Shown here: piece after piece, positions 26,259 through 34,825 of the stretch
Position numbering within the stretch: the first letter of the stretch is position 1
Layout of the letters: each line of letters begins with the position of its first letter
Assembly: GCF_019352895.1 (NCBI RefSeq)
Contig: NZ_JAAAFX010000004.1
Span: forward strand, 2,096,245 to 2,160,244
Direction of reading: 5' to 3'
DNA length: 64,000 nucleotides
Source of the DNA: Variovorax boronicumulans
GTDB lineage: Bacteria; Pseudomonadota; Gammaproteobacteria; Burkholderiales; Burkholderiaceae_C
The notes under the pieces: model-generated
Databases searched by the model: none
What the model saw: only the letters and a program-made list of their open reading frames with translations
What the model was told of the DNA's origin: nothing
Program-made: the position numbers and the translations under genes

Positions 26259-27173
26259 TCAGGCCGCGGCGGCCTGCTGCGTCGGGCAGCGCTTGAGGCG
26301 CTCGATCAGCCAGCGGCCGGCGGGGCCCGGCGGCGCGGCGGTCGGGTAGACGGCGGACATCGGCAGGATCAGCCCGCCGGGCGGCACGTCCTCGATCGAA
26401 AGTTCCACCAGCCGGCCTTCGGCGATGTCGCGCTGCACCGTATGCAGCGGCATGCCGCCCCAGCCCAGGCCGTTCAGCAGGAAGGCATGCTTGGCGAACA
26501 GGTCGGCCAGGCGCCAGGTCGAGGACGACATCACGCCGAACTCGCGGCCGGCCGACAGCTCGGAGCGGTCGGTGAGCACCAGCTGCACATGCCTGGCGAG
26601 TTCCGACTTCGGGACCGTGCCCTGGAACTGCGCCAGCGGATGGTCCCGCGCCGCTACCATGCCGAAGGCGATGCCGTTCAGGCGTTCGCCGCTCAGCGAG
26701 GCCGGCATGATCGGCAGCGAGCCGACGATGCCGAGGCTCGCGCTGCCGTTCAGCACCGGCTGGTAGGCGCCGCCCAGCGCCTCGACGAACAGCCGCAGCG
26801 GGGTGCCGGGGAAGTGCTCGCGAAAGGCCTTCGCGGCTTCGGTGATGGCCTCGATCGGGAAGAACACGTCGACCACCACCGACAGCTCGGGCTCCAGGCC
26901 CGAGGCCATGCCCTTGGCGCGCGCCTTCATGAAGTCGACACCCGAGACGATGCCGCGCGCGTCGGCCAGCAGCACCACGCCCGCGGGCGTCAGCTTGGGG
27001 TAGCGGCCCGAGCGGTCGAACAGCGCCACGCCGATCTGCGCCTCGAGGCCGCTGACCAGGTCGCTGACCACCGATTGCGCGCGCCGCACCTTGCGGGCCG
27101 CGGCCGAGAAGCTGCCTTCATCGACCGATGCGATGAAGGTCCTGAGTTGATCCAGCGAAACACCGTCGAGCAC
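26259..27173 (-). CDS. LysR-family transcriptional regulator
   Basis: A LysR protein of about 304 residues with SLDQLRTFIASVDEGSFSAAARKVRRAQSVVSDLVSGLE as the DNA-binding part (cited as overlapping 20-residue blocks: SLDQLRTFIASVDEG and SFSAAARKVRRAQSVVS). The start is one of two tandem GTG codons (27176 and 27173). The second is better spaced from AGGAG, so I use it. The gene is divergent from azoR, 244 bp away, and is the likely regulator of that redox operon. Confidence 0.87.
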   Translation of the reverse strand: MLDGVSLDQLRTFIASVDEGSFSAAARKVRRAQSVVSDLVSGLEAQIGVALFDRSGRYPKLTPAGVVLLADARGIVSGVDFMKARAKGMASGLEPELSVVVDVFFPIEAITEAAKAFREHFPGTPLRLFVEALGGAYQPVLNGSASLGIVGSLPIMPASLSGERLNGIAFGMVAARDHPLAQFQGTVPKSELARHVQLVLTDRSELSAGREFGVMSSSTWRLADLFAKHAFLLNGLGWGGMPLHTVQRDIAEGRLVELSIEDVPPGGLILPMSAVYPTAAPPGPAGRWLIERLKRCPTQQAAAA

Positions 27174-27176
27174 CAC

Positions 27177-27417
27177 ATCTCCTGCAGCCGGCCGAGCCGG
27201 GGGTAGGGAGCGGAATATAGCGGCAGTGTCCCGATCGCGTCGGGAGCGCTCGCCGGAAGCCTCCATCGGCCATGCCGATGGATCGCATCGAAAAATCACG
27301 GCTGTTCAGGGGCGCGCCGTCTTGGAAAACTACGACCCATGTTCCGCCCCGCCAAAGCATTTCTTTCTGCCGAGCCGGGCCTTCCTGTGGTTTCACTTTC
27401 CTGACGAGCTCATTCTC
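27177..27417. promoter_or_regulatory. Divergent region LysR / azoR with two dyads
   Basis: Two perfect inverted repeats lie here. TCCCGA-N5-TCGGGA is at 27229-27245 and CATCGGC-CAT-GCCGATG is at 27264-27280. Either could be the operator of the divergent LysR protein. An AT-rich stretch at about 27285-27300 may hold a promoter element. I do not see a clear sigma70 consensus. Confidence 0.45.
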
Positions 27418-28029
27418 ATGACGATCCTGCACATCGACTCCAGCATCCTCGGCGGCCATTCGGTCAGCCGTTCGCTCTCCGCCGCCATCGTGGCGCGGCA
27501 GCAGGTGCTGCACCCCCATTCGCGCGTGATCTACCGCGACCTCGCGGTCGATGCGGCCCTGCACCTGTCCGGCCCGCACATGGCGGCCTTCCAGGGCGGC
27601 GCGGTGAGCGATGCCGCGCTGGGCGCAGACATCGCCGCCGGCGGCGCCTACATCGACGATCTGTTCGCGGCCGACGTGATCGTGATCGGCGCACCCATGT
27701 ACAACTTCTCGGTGCCCTCGCAGCTCAAGGCCTGGATCGACCGGGTCTGCGTGGCGGGCCGCACCTTCCAGTACGGCGCCAACGGCCCCGAGGGCCTGCT
27801 GCCCCAAGGCAAGAAGGTCTTCATCGCCTCCTCGCGCGGCGGCGTCTACACCGGCGACAGCCCGGCCGCGGTGCTCGAGCACCACGAGACCTACCTGCGG
27901 GGCGTGCTCGGCTTCATCGGCCTGAGCGATGTGACCGTGGTGCGTGCCGAGGGGCTGGCCCGCGGCGACGAAGCCCGGGCCGCCGCGCTCGCCCAGGCGA
28001 AGCGCGAGATCGCCGCACTCGCCGCCTGA
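27418..28029 (+). CDS. azoR: FMN-dependent NADH-azoreductase / quinone reductase
   Basis: A 203-residue flavodoxin-fold protein. The N-terminal phosphate-binding loop is ILHIDSSILGGHSVSRSLS. The flavin-contact stretch APMYNFSVPSQLKAWIDRV and the later ASSRGGVY are characteristic of AzoR. The family carries out two-electron reduction of quinones and azo compounds with NADH in the cytoplasm and so limits quinone redox cycling. It heads a run of five same-strand genes, with DoxX starting 33 bp after its stop, and is divergent from a LysR gene. Confidence 0.92.
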   Translation: MTILHIDSSILGGHSVSRSLSAAIVARQQVLHPHSRVIYRDLAVDAALHLSGPHMAAFQGGAVSDAALGADIAAGGAYIDDLFAADVIVIGAPMYNFSVPSQLKAWIDRVCVAGRTFQYGANGPEGLLPQGKKVFIASSRGGVYTGDSPAAVLEHHETYLRGVLGFIGLSDVTVVRAEGLARGDEARAAALAQAKREIAALAA

Positions 28030-28062
28030 GCCGTGCCTCCCATTTCAAACAGAAAGAATTTC

Positions 28063-28467
28063 ATGCAAAAGAATGCCAACACGGTCGCTGCAGTCGGCCG
28101 CATCCTGATCGCCGTCATCTTCATCCTGAGCGGCATCGGCAAGCTCGGCGCGCCCGCCGCCACGCAGGGCTACATCGCCTCGGTCGGCCTGCCGCTGCCG
28201 CTGCTGGGCTATGTGCTGGCGGTGCTGGTGGAACTCGGCGGGGGCCTGCTGCTGCTGGTCGGCTTCCGGACCCGCGCGGTCGCCGCCGTGCTGGCGCTGT
28301 TCACGGTGGCCGCCGCGCTCTTCTTCCATTCGCACCTGGCCGACCAGAACCAGTTCATCCATTTCGTGAAGAACATCATGATCACCGGCGGCCTGCTGCA
28401 GATCGTGGCCTTCGGCGCCACCGCGCTGAGCCTGGACGCACGCCGGCTTCGCCTGCAAACGGCATGA
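28063..28467 (+). CDS. DoxX-family membrane protein
   Basis: A 134-residue protein with four helices. It has the DoxX start VGRILIAVIFILSGIGKLG, the middle ELGGGLLLLVGFRTRAVA and a final LQIVAFG. The ATG at 28063 is preferred over GTG 28033. DoxX proteins are inner-membrane components of redox or thiol-stress complexes in some bacteria, but their activity is not settled. Its place between azoR and a luciferase-like flavoenzyme suggests a role in electron or quinone handling in this operon. Confidence 0.87.
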   Translation: MQKNANTVAAVGRILIAVIFILSGIGKLGAPAATQGYIASVGLPLPLLGYVLAVLVELGGGLLLLVGFRTRAVAAVLALFTVAAALFFHSHLADQNQFIHFVKNIMITGGLLQIVAFGATALSLDARRLRLQTA

Positions 28468-28474
28468 GCTGCGC

Positions 28475-29563
28475 ATGACATCCGCCCACACCCTGGAGAT
28501 CGGCATCGACAGCTTCGCGGCGATCCTGCCGGACCCGGCCACCGGCAGGGTGCCGTCGCCAACCGAGCGGCTCGCCAACCTGCTGGAGGAGGTGGGGGAG
28601 GCCGACCGGGTCGGGCTCGACGTGTTCGGGATCGGCGAGCATCACCGGCCGGAGTTCCTGGACTCGGCACCGGCCATCCTCCTCGCGGCCGCGGCGGCGC
28701 GCACGCAGACCATCCGCCTGACCAGCGCCGTCACCGTGCTGAGCGCGGCCGACCCGGTGCGGGTGTTCCAGGAATTCGCGACGCTCGACCTGATCGCCCA
28801 GGGACGGGCGGAGCTCGTGGTGGGACGCGGTTCGTTCAACGAGGCCTACCCGCTGTTCGGGCTGCAGCGCGAGGACTACGACGCGCTCTTCGCCGAGAAG
28901 CTCGAGCTGCTGCTGAAGCTGCGCGAGAGCACCCACGTGCACTGGTCCGGGCGCTACCGGCCGGCGCTCACCGGGCAGGGCATCTATCCGCGTCCGCACC
29001 AGCCGGTGCTGCCGGTCTGGCTGGGTGTGGGCGGCACGCCGCAGTCCTTCGCGCGCGCCGGCACGCTGGGCCTGCCGCTGATGGTGGCGATCATCGGCGG
29101 CGAGTTCCGCCGCTTCCGGCCCTTGGTCGATCTCTACCGTGAAGCCGGCCGGCGCGCCGGGCATGGTCCCGGGCAGCTCCGGGTCGGCGTGCATGCGATC
29201 GGCTTCGTCGGCGCCACCGACGAGGAGGCCAGGGACGCCTTCTTCCCGGGCTGGCAGCACATGTTCACCGAGATCGGCCGCGAGCGCGGCTGGCCGCCGG
29301 CGACGCGCGCGCAGTTCGACGCCATGTGCGGCCCCACGGGCGCCTTCCTGATCGGCGGTCCCCGCAGCGTCGCGGGCAAGATGCTCGCGGCCAGCGCGGT
29401 GCTCGGCGGCGTCTCGCGCATCACCTTCCAGATGAGCTCGGCCTCGCTGGCGCACGAGGCGATGAAGCGCTCGATCGAGCTGCTGGGCACCGAGGTCGCA
29501 CCTCTGGTGCGGCGGGCGACGGCATCGCCCGGCGCCCAGGCCAGGGAGACCCCGCATGGGTGA
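28475..29563 (+). CDS. LLM-class flavin-dependent oxidoreductase
   Basis: A 362-residue bacterial-luciferase-like TIM-barrel enzyme. It has GIGEHHRPEFLDSAPAILLAA at the N-terminal FMN region, RIRLTSAV-type core strands (TIRLTSAVTVLSAADPVRV), and ELVVGRGSFNEAYPLFG. Such enzymes use FMNH2 or bound flavin with oxygen to attack aldehydes, sulfur compounds or similar. Substrate cannot be named. It overlaps the next gene by 8 bp, so these are cotranscribed. Confidence 0.88.
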   Translation: MTSAHTLEIGIDSFAAILPDPATGRVPSPTERLANLLEEVGEADRVGLDVFGIGEHHRPEFLDSAPAILLAAAAARTQTIRLTSAVTVLSAADPVRVFQEFATLDLIAQGRAELVVGRGSFNEAYPLFGLQREDYDALFAEKLELLLKLRESTHVHWSGRYRPALTGQGIYPRPHQPVLPVWLGVGGTPQSFARAGTLGLPLMVAIIGGEFRRFRPLVDLYREAGRRAGHGPGQLRVGVHAIGFVGATDEEARDAFFPGWQHMFTEIGRERGWPPATRAQFDAMCGPTGAFLIGGPRSVAGKMLAASAVLGGVSRITFQMSSASLAHEAMKRSIELLGTEVAPLVRRATASPGAQARETPHG

Positions 29564-30554
29564 GTTGATCGACGGCCAGTGGCAGCGCACGGACATCGGT
29601 GCGGTGCTGGCCCAGGGCGAACTGCGACGGCCGGCTTCGGTGTTCCGCGACTGGGTCACCGCCGACGGATCGGCCGCGCCAGGGGCGCGCGCTTTCAAGG
29701 CCGAGCGCGGTCGCTATCGCCTCTACGTGTCGCTGGCCTGCCCCTGGGCGCATCGCACGTTGATCATGCACAGCCTCAAAGGGCTGGGCGACATGGTCGG
29801 CGTCTCGGTCGTCCATTGGCTGATGGGCGAGGACGGCTGGACCTTCGCGCCCGGCCCCGGCGTCGTGCCCGACCCGATCGCCAACGTCCCGACGCTGCAC
29901 AGCCTCTACACGCTGTCCGATCCGCGGTGCACCTCGCGGGTGACGGTGCCGGTGCTGTTCGACACCGCGCAGAGGACCATCGTCTCGAACGAGTCGGCCG
30001 ACATCCTGCGGATGTTCAATTCCGCCTTCGATCAGCTGGGCGCCAGAGAGGGCGACTACTGCCCCGTCGTCCAATGCGCCGAGATCGATGCCGTCAACGC
30101 GCGGGTCTACGACAGGCTCAACAACGGTGTGTACAAGGCCGGCTTCGCCACCACGCAGGCGGCGTACGACGTGGCGGTCGAGGGGGTCTTCGACACGCTG
30201 GACTGGCTCGAGGCGCGCCTCGCGCATCGGCCCTTTCTGGTCGGCGACGCATTGACCGAGGCCGACATCCGCCTGTTCACGACGCTCGTGCGTTTCGACC
30301 TGGTCTATCACGGCCATTTCAAGTGCAACCGCCGCGCGCTTCGCGACTACCCGGCACTGTGGGACCACACCCGCGCGCTCTACCAGCATCGCTACATCGG
30401 GCCGACGGTGGACCTGGCCCACATCAAGGGGCACTACCACGGCAGCCATCCTTGGCTGAACCCGAGCGGCATCGTGCCCACAGGGCCGGCGCTTGATTTC
30501 AACGAGCCCGTGGGCGCCGAGCGCCGGCGTTGCCTGGAGTGGACATCCCGATGA
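29556..30554 (+). CDS. Glutathionyl-hydroquinone reductase (YqjG/omega-GST type)
   Basis: A 332-residue GST of the Xi class. The active Cys is C62 in SLACPWAHRTLI, and the N-terminus is extended as in PcpF/YqjG. The helical C-terminal domain includes LVGDALTEADIRLFTTLVRFD and HIKGHYHGSHPWLNPSGIVP, the signature tail of this class. The enzyme removes glutathione from glutathionyl-hydroquinones. Its position after azoR and the LLM enzyme and before an aldo/keto reductase supports a quinone-detoxification operon. Confidence 0.92.
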   Translation: MGELIDGQWQRTDIGAVLAQGELRRPASVFRDWVTADGSAAPGARAFKAERGRYRLYVSLACPWAHRTLIMHSLKGLGDMVGVSVVHWLMGEDGWTFAPGPGVVPDPIANVPTLHSLYTLSDPRCTSRVTVPVLFDTAQRTIVSNESADILRMFNSAFDQLGAREGDYCPVVQCAEIDAVNARVYDRLNNGVYKAGFATTQAAYDVAVEGVFDTLDWLEARLAHRPFLVGDALTEADIRLFTTLVRFDLVYHGHFKCNRRALRDYPALWDHTRALYQHRYIGPTVDLAHIKGHYHGSHPWLNPSGIVPTGPALDFNEPVGAERRRCLEWTSR

Positions 30555-31390
30555 TGAAGACCGTCGATCGATGCGGCGCCCGCATTCCCGCGCTGGGCTA
30601 TGGCACCTACGGCATGGGCAGAGCCGACATGATGCGCATGCTCCCCGCTGCGCTGAAGGTCGGCTTCCGGCATGTCGACACCGCGCAGGTCTACCGCAAC
30701 GAAGCAGAGGTCGGCGAGTGCATCGAGGCTTCCGGCCTGGCGCGCGCCGAGGTCTTCATCACCACCAAGGTCTGGGTCGCGAACTATCCGGACCGGCAGT
30801 TCGCGGCCAGTGTGGATGAGAGCCTGAAGAAGCTTCGCACCGACTACATCGATCTCCTGCTGCTGCACTGGCCGAACGACACAGTGCCGCTCAGCGAACA
30901 GATCGGTGCGCTCAATGCCGTGGCCCGGGCCGGCAAGGTCCGCCATATCGGCGTGAGCAATTTCAACCGCGCGCTGATGGCGCAGGCGACGACGCTTTCC
31001 GATCTGCCGCTGGTCGTCAACCAGTTCGAGTACCACCCCTATCTCGACCAGACGCTGATGCTCGATGCAGCGCGCGACGCCGGCCTTGCCGTGATGGCCT
31101 ACTGCGGCATGGCGGTGGGGCGCGTGCTGTCCGATCCGGTGTTGGCCGCGATCGCGGCCGCGCAGGGGCGCAGCATCGCGCAGGTGGTGCTGCGATGGCT
31201 CATCCAGCAGGACGGCGTGGTGGCCTTGTCCAGGACCACCCACAAGGCCCGGCTCGCAGAAAACCTCGCCGTGTTCGATTTCGAGTTGGGCGCGCCGGAA
31301 ATGGCCGCGATCCATGCGCTGGCGCAGCCCGGCAGCCGCATCGTCAGCCCGCCGGGACTGGCACCTGTCTGGGACGACGCACCGGCATAG
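30551..31390 (+). CDS. Aldo/keto reductase
   Basis: A 279-residue AKR with all four catalytic residues: D43 and Y48 in HVDTAQVYRNE, K73 in ITTKVW and H106 in LLLLHWPND. NADPH-binding residues are seen in LSRTTHKARLAENL. I start it at ATG 30551, which overlaps the stop of the GST gene (ATGA). It reduces aldehydes or ketones in the cytoplasm, with a substrate not deducible here. It is the last gene of the azoR operon. Confidence 0.9.
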   Translation: MMKTVDRCGARIPALGYGTYGMGRADMMRMLPAALKVGFRHVDTAQVYRNEAEVGECIEASGLARAEVFITTKVWVANYPDRQFAASVDESLKKLRTDYIDLLLLHWPNDTVPLSEQIGALNAVARAGKVRHIGVSNFNRALMAQATTLSDLPLVVNQFEYHPYLDQTLMLDAARDAGLAVMAYCGMAVGRVLSDPVLAAIAAAQGRSIAQVVLRWLIQQDGVVALSRTTHKARLAENLAVFDFELGAPEMAAIHALAQPGSRIVSPPGLAPVWDDAPA

Positions 31391-31411
31391 ATTCAGCTCA
31401 GCAGGCGCGGC

Positions 31412-32431
31412 TCATTGCAGCGTCCGCTGGCCCTGGTGCGCGGCACGCCAATGCGAAGGCGTGGCGCCCTCCCACAGCCTGAAGGCGCGGAAGAAGGAGC
31501 TCTGGTCCTCGTAGCCCAGCAGGAAGGCCACCTCGTTCAGGTCGAGTGCGGCATCGGCCAGCAGCTCGTGCGCGCGCGCCCGGCGCGCGGCGGTCAGCAG
31601 CAGCTGGAAGCTGGTGCCTTCGCTGCCGAGGCGCCGCTGCAGGGTGCGCTCGCTCACGCCGAGTTCGCGCGCGACCGCCGGAATGTCGGGCCGCCCGCCG
31701 CCCAGTTGGCGCACCAGCAACCACCGGACCGTGTCGCTGAACGAGTGGGCGCGCTGCCGCTCGGCCAGCGCCTGGTCGAGGGCCGGCGTCAGCAGGTCCA
31801 GCAGTTCGGTGTTGTAGGCGGTGAAGCGACGCGCCAGATCGGCTCGGTGCAGATGCAGTCCGTTGCGTGGCGCATCGAAGTGCACGCGGCAGCCGAAGAA
31901 GGCTTCGTGTGCCGACGCATCCGTCTGCGGCCGCGCCAGGTCGACCCGTTGCGCCCTGATGGCTTTTCCGGTGCCGTGCCGGCCGAGTGCCAGCAGCGCC
32001 GCCATGCTCGCATCGACCAGCACCGCCGGCTCGGACTGCTCGGTGGTCAGCCATTCCATTTCGATGAGACAGCTGTCGCCTGCCTCGCTGAGTCGCAGCC
32101 GCTCGGGCGCGCACAGCTGCTTGTAGCGCGCCATGCGCTGCAGGGCATCCCGGTAGTCGCGCGCATGGTAGGCGGCCAGCAGGCTGGGCGGAAGTTGCCC
32201 GGCCGGCAAGGCCATCGCCAATTGGAGGCCGATGGCCGCATCGCCCGTGAGCTCCTGCATCGCCTGCCAGAGCGCGAAGTACTGGCGCGTGTTGAGCGCC
32301 AAGGGTTCGGTGAGCATCGCCAGCGGCAACCGGGCCAGGCGGACCAGGTCGGCGGCGTCGAGGCCCAGACGCTGGAGTCCGGACCAGAAGACGGCCGGGA
32401 GCTTGATGCGATCGGTCGATGGCGTGCTCAA
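31412..32431 (-). CDS. AraC-family transcriptional regulator
   Basis: A 339-residue protein with an N-terminal Arabinose_bd-like domain (GLQRLGLDAADLVRLARLPL onward, the OruR/ArgR-II type). The C-terminal AraC double helix-turn-helix contains VARELGVSERTLQRRLGSEG and AFLLGYEDQSSFFRAFRLWEG. It starts 21 bp after the stop of an SDR gene on the same strand and probably controls that enzyme or is cotranscribed with it. The inducer is unknown. Confidence 0.9.
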   Translation of the reverse strand: MSTPSTDRIKLPAVFWSGLQRLGLDAADLVRLARLPLAMLTEPLALNTRQYFALWQAMQELTGDAAIGLQLAMALPAGQLPPSLLAAYHARDYRDALQRMARYKQLCAPERLRLSEAGDSCLIEMEWLTTEQSEPAVLVDASMAALLALGRHGTGKAIRAQRVDLARPQTDASAHEAFFGCRVHFDAPRNGLHLHRADLARRFTAYNTELLDLLTPALDQALAERQRAHSFSDTVRWLLVRQLGGGRPDIPAVARELGVSERTLQRRLGSEGTSFQLLLTAARRARAHELLADAALDLNEVAFLLGYEDQSSFFRAFRLWEGATPSHWRAAHQGQRTLQ

Positions 32432-32452
32432 GTTGAGAAGCTCCGTGGCGAA

Positions 32453-33202
32453 CTATTGAGCGGCCAGGCCGCCGTCGATCGACAGCACATGGCCGGTCAC
32501 GAAGGAGGCTTCGTCGGACAGCAACCAGGCGATGCCGTTGGCGATCTCCTGCGGCTCGCCGATGCGCTTGACCGGGTGCATCGCTGCGGCGGCAGCCTCG
32601 TCGAACTGACCCATCGCGAACAGCCCTTCGAGCAGTTCGGTGCGCACGCCGCCCGGTGCGACGGCGTTGATGCGGACCTTCTGCGCGGCGTACTCGAGCG
32701 CGGCGGTCTTGGTCATGCCGATCACGCCGAACTTGGTGGCCGCGTAGGGCGCGAACAGCGGCGAGCCCTTGAGGCCGGCGACCGAACTGATGTTGACGAT
32801 CGCGCCGCCACCCTGGCGCAGCATCTGCCGGACCTGGTGCTTGAGGCTGTGATAGAGGCCCATCAGGTTGATGTCGATCATGTTCTGGAAGACCTCGGTT
32901 TCCGAGTCGGCCAGCAGTTTGGTTTCGGGCGAGATCGCCGCGCAGTTCGCGGCCCAGTCGAGGCGACCGTGTTCGGCCACGATGCCGTCGATCAGGGCCC
33001 GGACGCCGGCCTCTTCGCGCACATCGCAGCGCACGAACTGGCCCTTGCCGCCGGCGGCGCGGATTTCTTCCACCACCTGCGCGCCTTCGGCCGCGCGGCG
33101 ACCACTGAGGATGACGGTGGCGCCTTTGGCGGCGAGGAGTTTGGCGGTGGCCTTGCCGATGCCGGAGGTGCCGCCGGTGACGAGCGCGATGGGAGAGGAC
33201 AT
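32453..33202 (-). CDS. Short-chain dehydrogenase/reductase
   Basis: A 249-residue classical SDR. The cofactor loop is VTGGTSGIGKATA. The catalytic Ser is in NISSVAGLKG and YAATK supplies Tyr and Lys. The C-terminus SIDGGLAAQ is typical. The usual NNAG reads NCAA, a tolerated change. ATG 33202 is used because AGGG lies eight bases upstream. The enzyme oxidises or reduces an unknown alcohol or ketone with NAD(P). Unlike the SDR at 23164, the catalytic triad is complete. Confidence 0.9.
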   Translation of the reverse strand: MSSPIALVTGGTSGIGKATAKLLAAKGATVILSGRRAAEGAQVVEEIRAAGGKGQFVRCDVREEAGVRALIDGIVAEHGRLDWAANCAAISPETKLLADSETEVFQNMIDINLMGLYHSLKHQVRQMLRQGGGAIVNISSVAGLKGSPLFAPYAATKFGVIGMTKTAALEYAAQKVRINAVAPGGVRTELLEGLFAMGQFDEAAAAAMHPVKRIGEPQEIANGIAWLLSDEASFVTGHVLSIDGGLAAQ

Positions 33203-33422
33203 GTGAGTAACCCTGTGCATGGTGGAGAAAGATCCAGCGTTGTCGTGCTGGATGCGCAGGCTCCAGAGTACGTTCGCACCCCATGCGGACAACTAGCATA
33301 ACGCGCCACATCACTTGCGCATGGCGCCAATCTGCTCGGCTGAGCGTGGCGTCCCGGAGCGCCCATGGCGGGACGAAGGTGCGTGGCTCACGCAGTCGGT
33401 TCGGCGCGCGTCGAGGGGGCCG

Positions 33423-34235
33423 TCAGCGGACTGGGGCCTGCCCGGTGTCGCTGCGTGCGGCCGTCTCGCGCGCCATCCACGCCGAGAACTCTTCGAGCCG
33501 CGCGACGAAGACTTCGGCGGGCGCCGTCGGTTCCAGTGCCTGTGCGAGGAAGAAGCGCATCGACGCCGCCATCGACGGATGGTGCCGCCGCAGCAGCGCC
33601 GCATGGGCGTCCAGCGTCTTCGGCCAGTCGAGGTCGGAGTCGGTGCGCAGCACACTGGTCGATCGAATCAGCTTGCGCGAGGCCTCGCGTTGCAGGCGCA
33701 GCGATGCCGCGCGGTCGTCGGCATCGGCGATGCGGCGCGCGTAGGCGGTCAGTGCCGGTTCGAAGTCGCCGTTCACGGCCAGCGCGATGGCACGCGAGGG
33801 CCGCAGGCGCTCGAAGCGCGCCGAGAGATCCTCGCCCCAGAGCCAGCGGCATTCGTGCCGGAGCCAGTAGCCCCAGGCCAGGCGGTTCCGCGGCGCGAGC
33901 ACCTCGGCCCGTGTGCCGAGGTCGAAATCGATCTTCGAGACCTCGGGGTGTCGTGCCTGCAGCGCGCAACGCAGGTTTTCGAGCGCCGCGCTGTCGTCCG
34001 TGCTCGCGGACGCGCGAAGCACCAGGCTCAGGTCCAGATCCGACAGGCCGGGCCTGGCGCGGCCGTGCGCGACGCTGCCGTAGAGATAGAGGCCGTCGAG
34101 AAGGGGCGCGAAACGGCTGGTGAGCGTCGTGACGACGTCCTCGACCACGCCTTGGAATTCGGTTTGAAGCGGGCGGTCCGGCACGGTCACGATGAAGCCT
34201 TCGGCATCGATGCCGTCGGGGAGGAGGTTCGCCAT
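33423..34235 (-). CDS. Aminoglycoside-adenylyltransferase-like nucleotidyltransferase
   Basis: About 270 residues. The polymerase-beta-type motif is GLYLYGSVAHGRARPGLSDLDLSLVL, with the GS and the two metal-binding Asp (D-L-D) in place. A later acidic residue lies in VSKIDFDLGT. The C-terminal helical part resembles ANT(3'')-type proteins. These enzymes transfer AMP to a small molecule or protein, and some give aminoglycoside resistance. The substrate here cannot be told, and the similarity does not by itself prove resistance. The start is ATG 34235; an in-frame upstream start at 34316 is less likely. Confidence 0.72.
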   Translation of the reverse strand: MANLLPDGIDAEGFIVTVPDRPLQTEFQGVVEDVVTTLTSRFAPLLDGLYLYGSVAHGRARPGLSDLDLSLVLRASASTDDSAALENLRCALQARHPEVSKIDFDLGTRAEVLAPRNRLAWGYWLRHECRWLWGEDLSARFERLRPSRAIALAVNGDFEPALTAYARRIADADDRAASLRLQREASRKLIRSTSVLRTDSDLDWPKTLDAHAALLRRHHPSMAASMRFFLAQALEPTAPAEVFVARLEEFSAWMARETAARSDTGQAPVR

Positions 34236-34363
34236 CGGAGCATTGTGCTTCGGGCGAAAGATCGCCTTGGCCGTCCAGTCGGGCCACGGCAGTCTCCCCA
34301 TCCGGCGCAGGGGCAAGAAGTGGCCACGTTGCAGCTTTCAACTCATGAAACAAATAATGTTGC

Positions 34364-34825
34364 ATGAAACGAGACAGCAAATTATCCGGCGTGCTGCACG
34401 TGCTGCTGCACATGGCCGAGAGCGAAACGCCCACCACTTCCGAGGCACTGGCCGTGGCGATGAATACCAATCCCGTGGTGGTGCGCCGCGTGATGGCGGG
34501 CCTGCGCCAGGCCGGCTTCGTGAGTTCGGCCAAGGGACATGGCGGCGGCTGGGTCATTTCCTGCCCGCTGTCGGAGGTGACGCTGGCCGACATCCATGCG
34601 GCGCTGGGCGCGCCCTCGCTACTGGCGCTGGGCAACCGCACCGAGAGCCCGGGCTGCATCGTCGAGCAGGCGGTGAATGCCGCGCTCGACGACGCCTGCC
34701 AGGCGGCCGAGGCGGTGCTGCTCGCGCGCCTGGGCCAGGTCACGCTGGCCGCGCTGTCGAAGGATTTCCATCGCCGGATGCTGGCCGGCCATTTTTCTGC
34801 AAAGGACATTTCTCATGCGTCATGA
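34364..34825 (+). CDS. Rrf2-family transcriptional regulator
   Basis: A 153-residue Rrf2 protein with the wing and recognition region SEALAVAMNTNPVVVRRVMAGLRQAGFVSS followed by GHGGGWVIS. The IscR three-Cys cluster is absent, with Cys only in SCPL, PGCIVEQ and DDACQ. It is closer to the redox- or ligand-sensing YwnA-type members. It overlaps the downstream flavoprotein gene by 11 bp and is probably its regulator. Two copies of CATGAAAC, at 34345 and 34362 and covering the start codon, may be an autoregulatory site. Confidence 0.88.
   Translation: MKRDSKLSGVLHVLLHMAESETPTTSEALAVAMNTNPVVVRRVMAGLRQAGFVSSAKGHGGGWVISCPLSEVTLADIHAALGAPSLLALGNRTESPGCIVEQAVNAALDDACQAAEAVLLARLGQVTLAALSKDFHRRMLAGHFSAKDISHAS

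Noticed and set aside
33423..34235. Definite aminoglycoside resistance gene
   Set aside because: Only the nucleotidyltransferase fold motifs can be seen; they do not prove the substrate.
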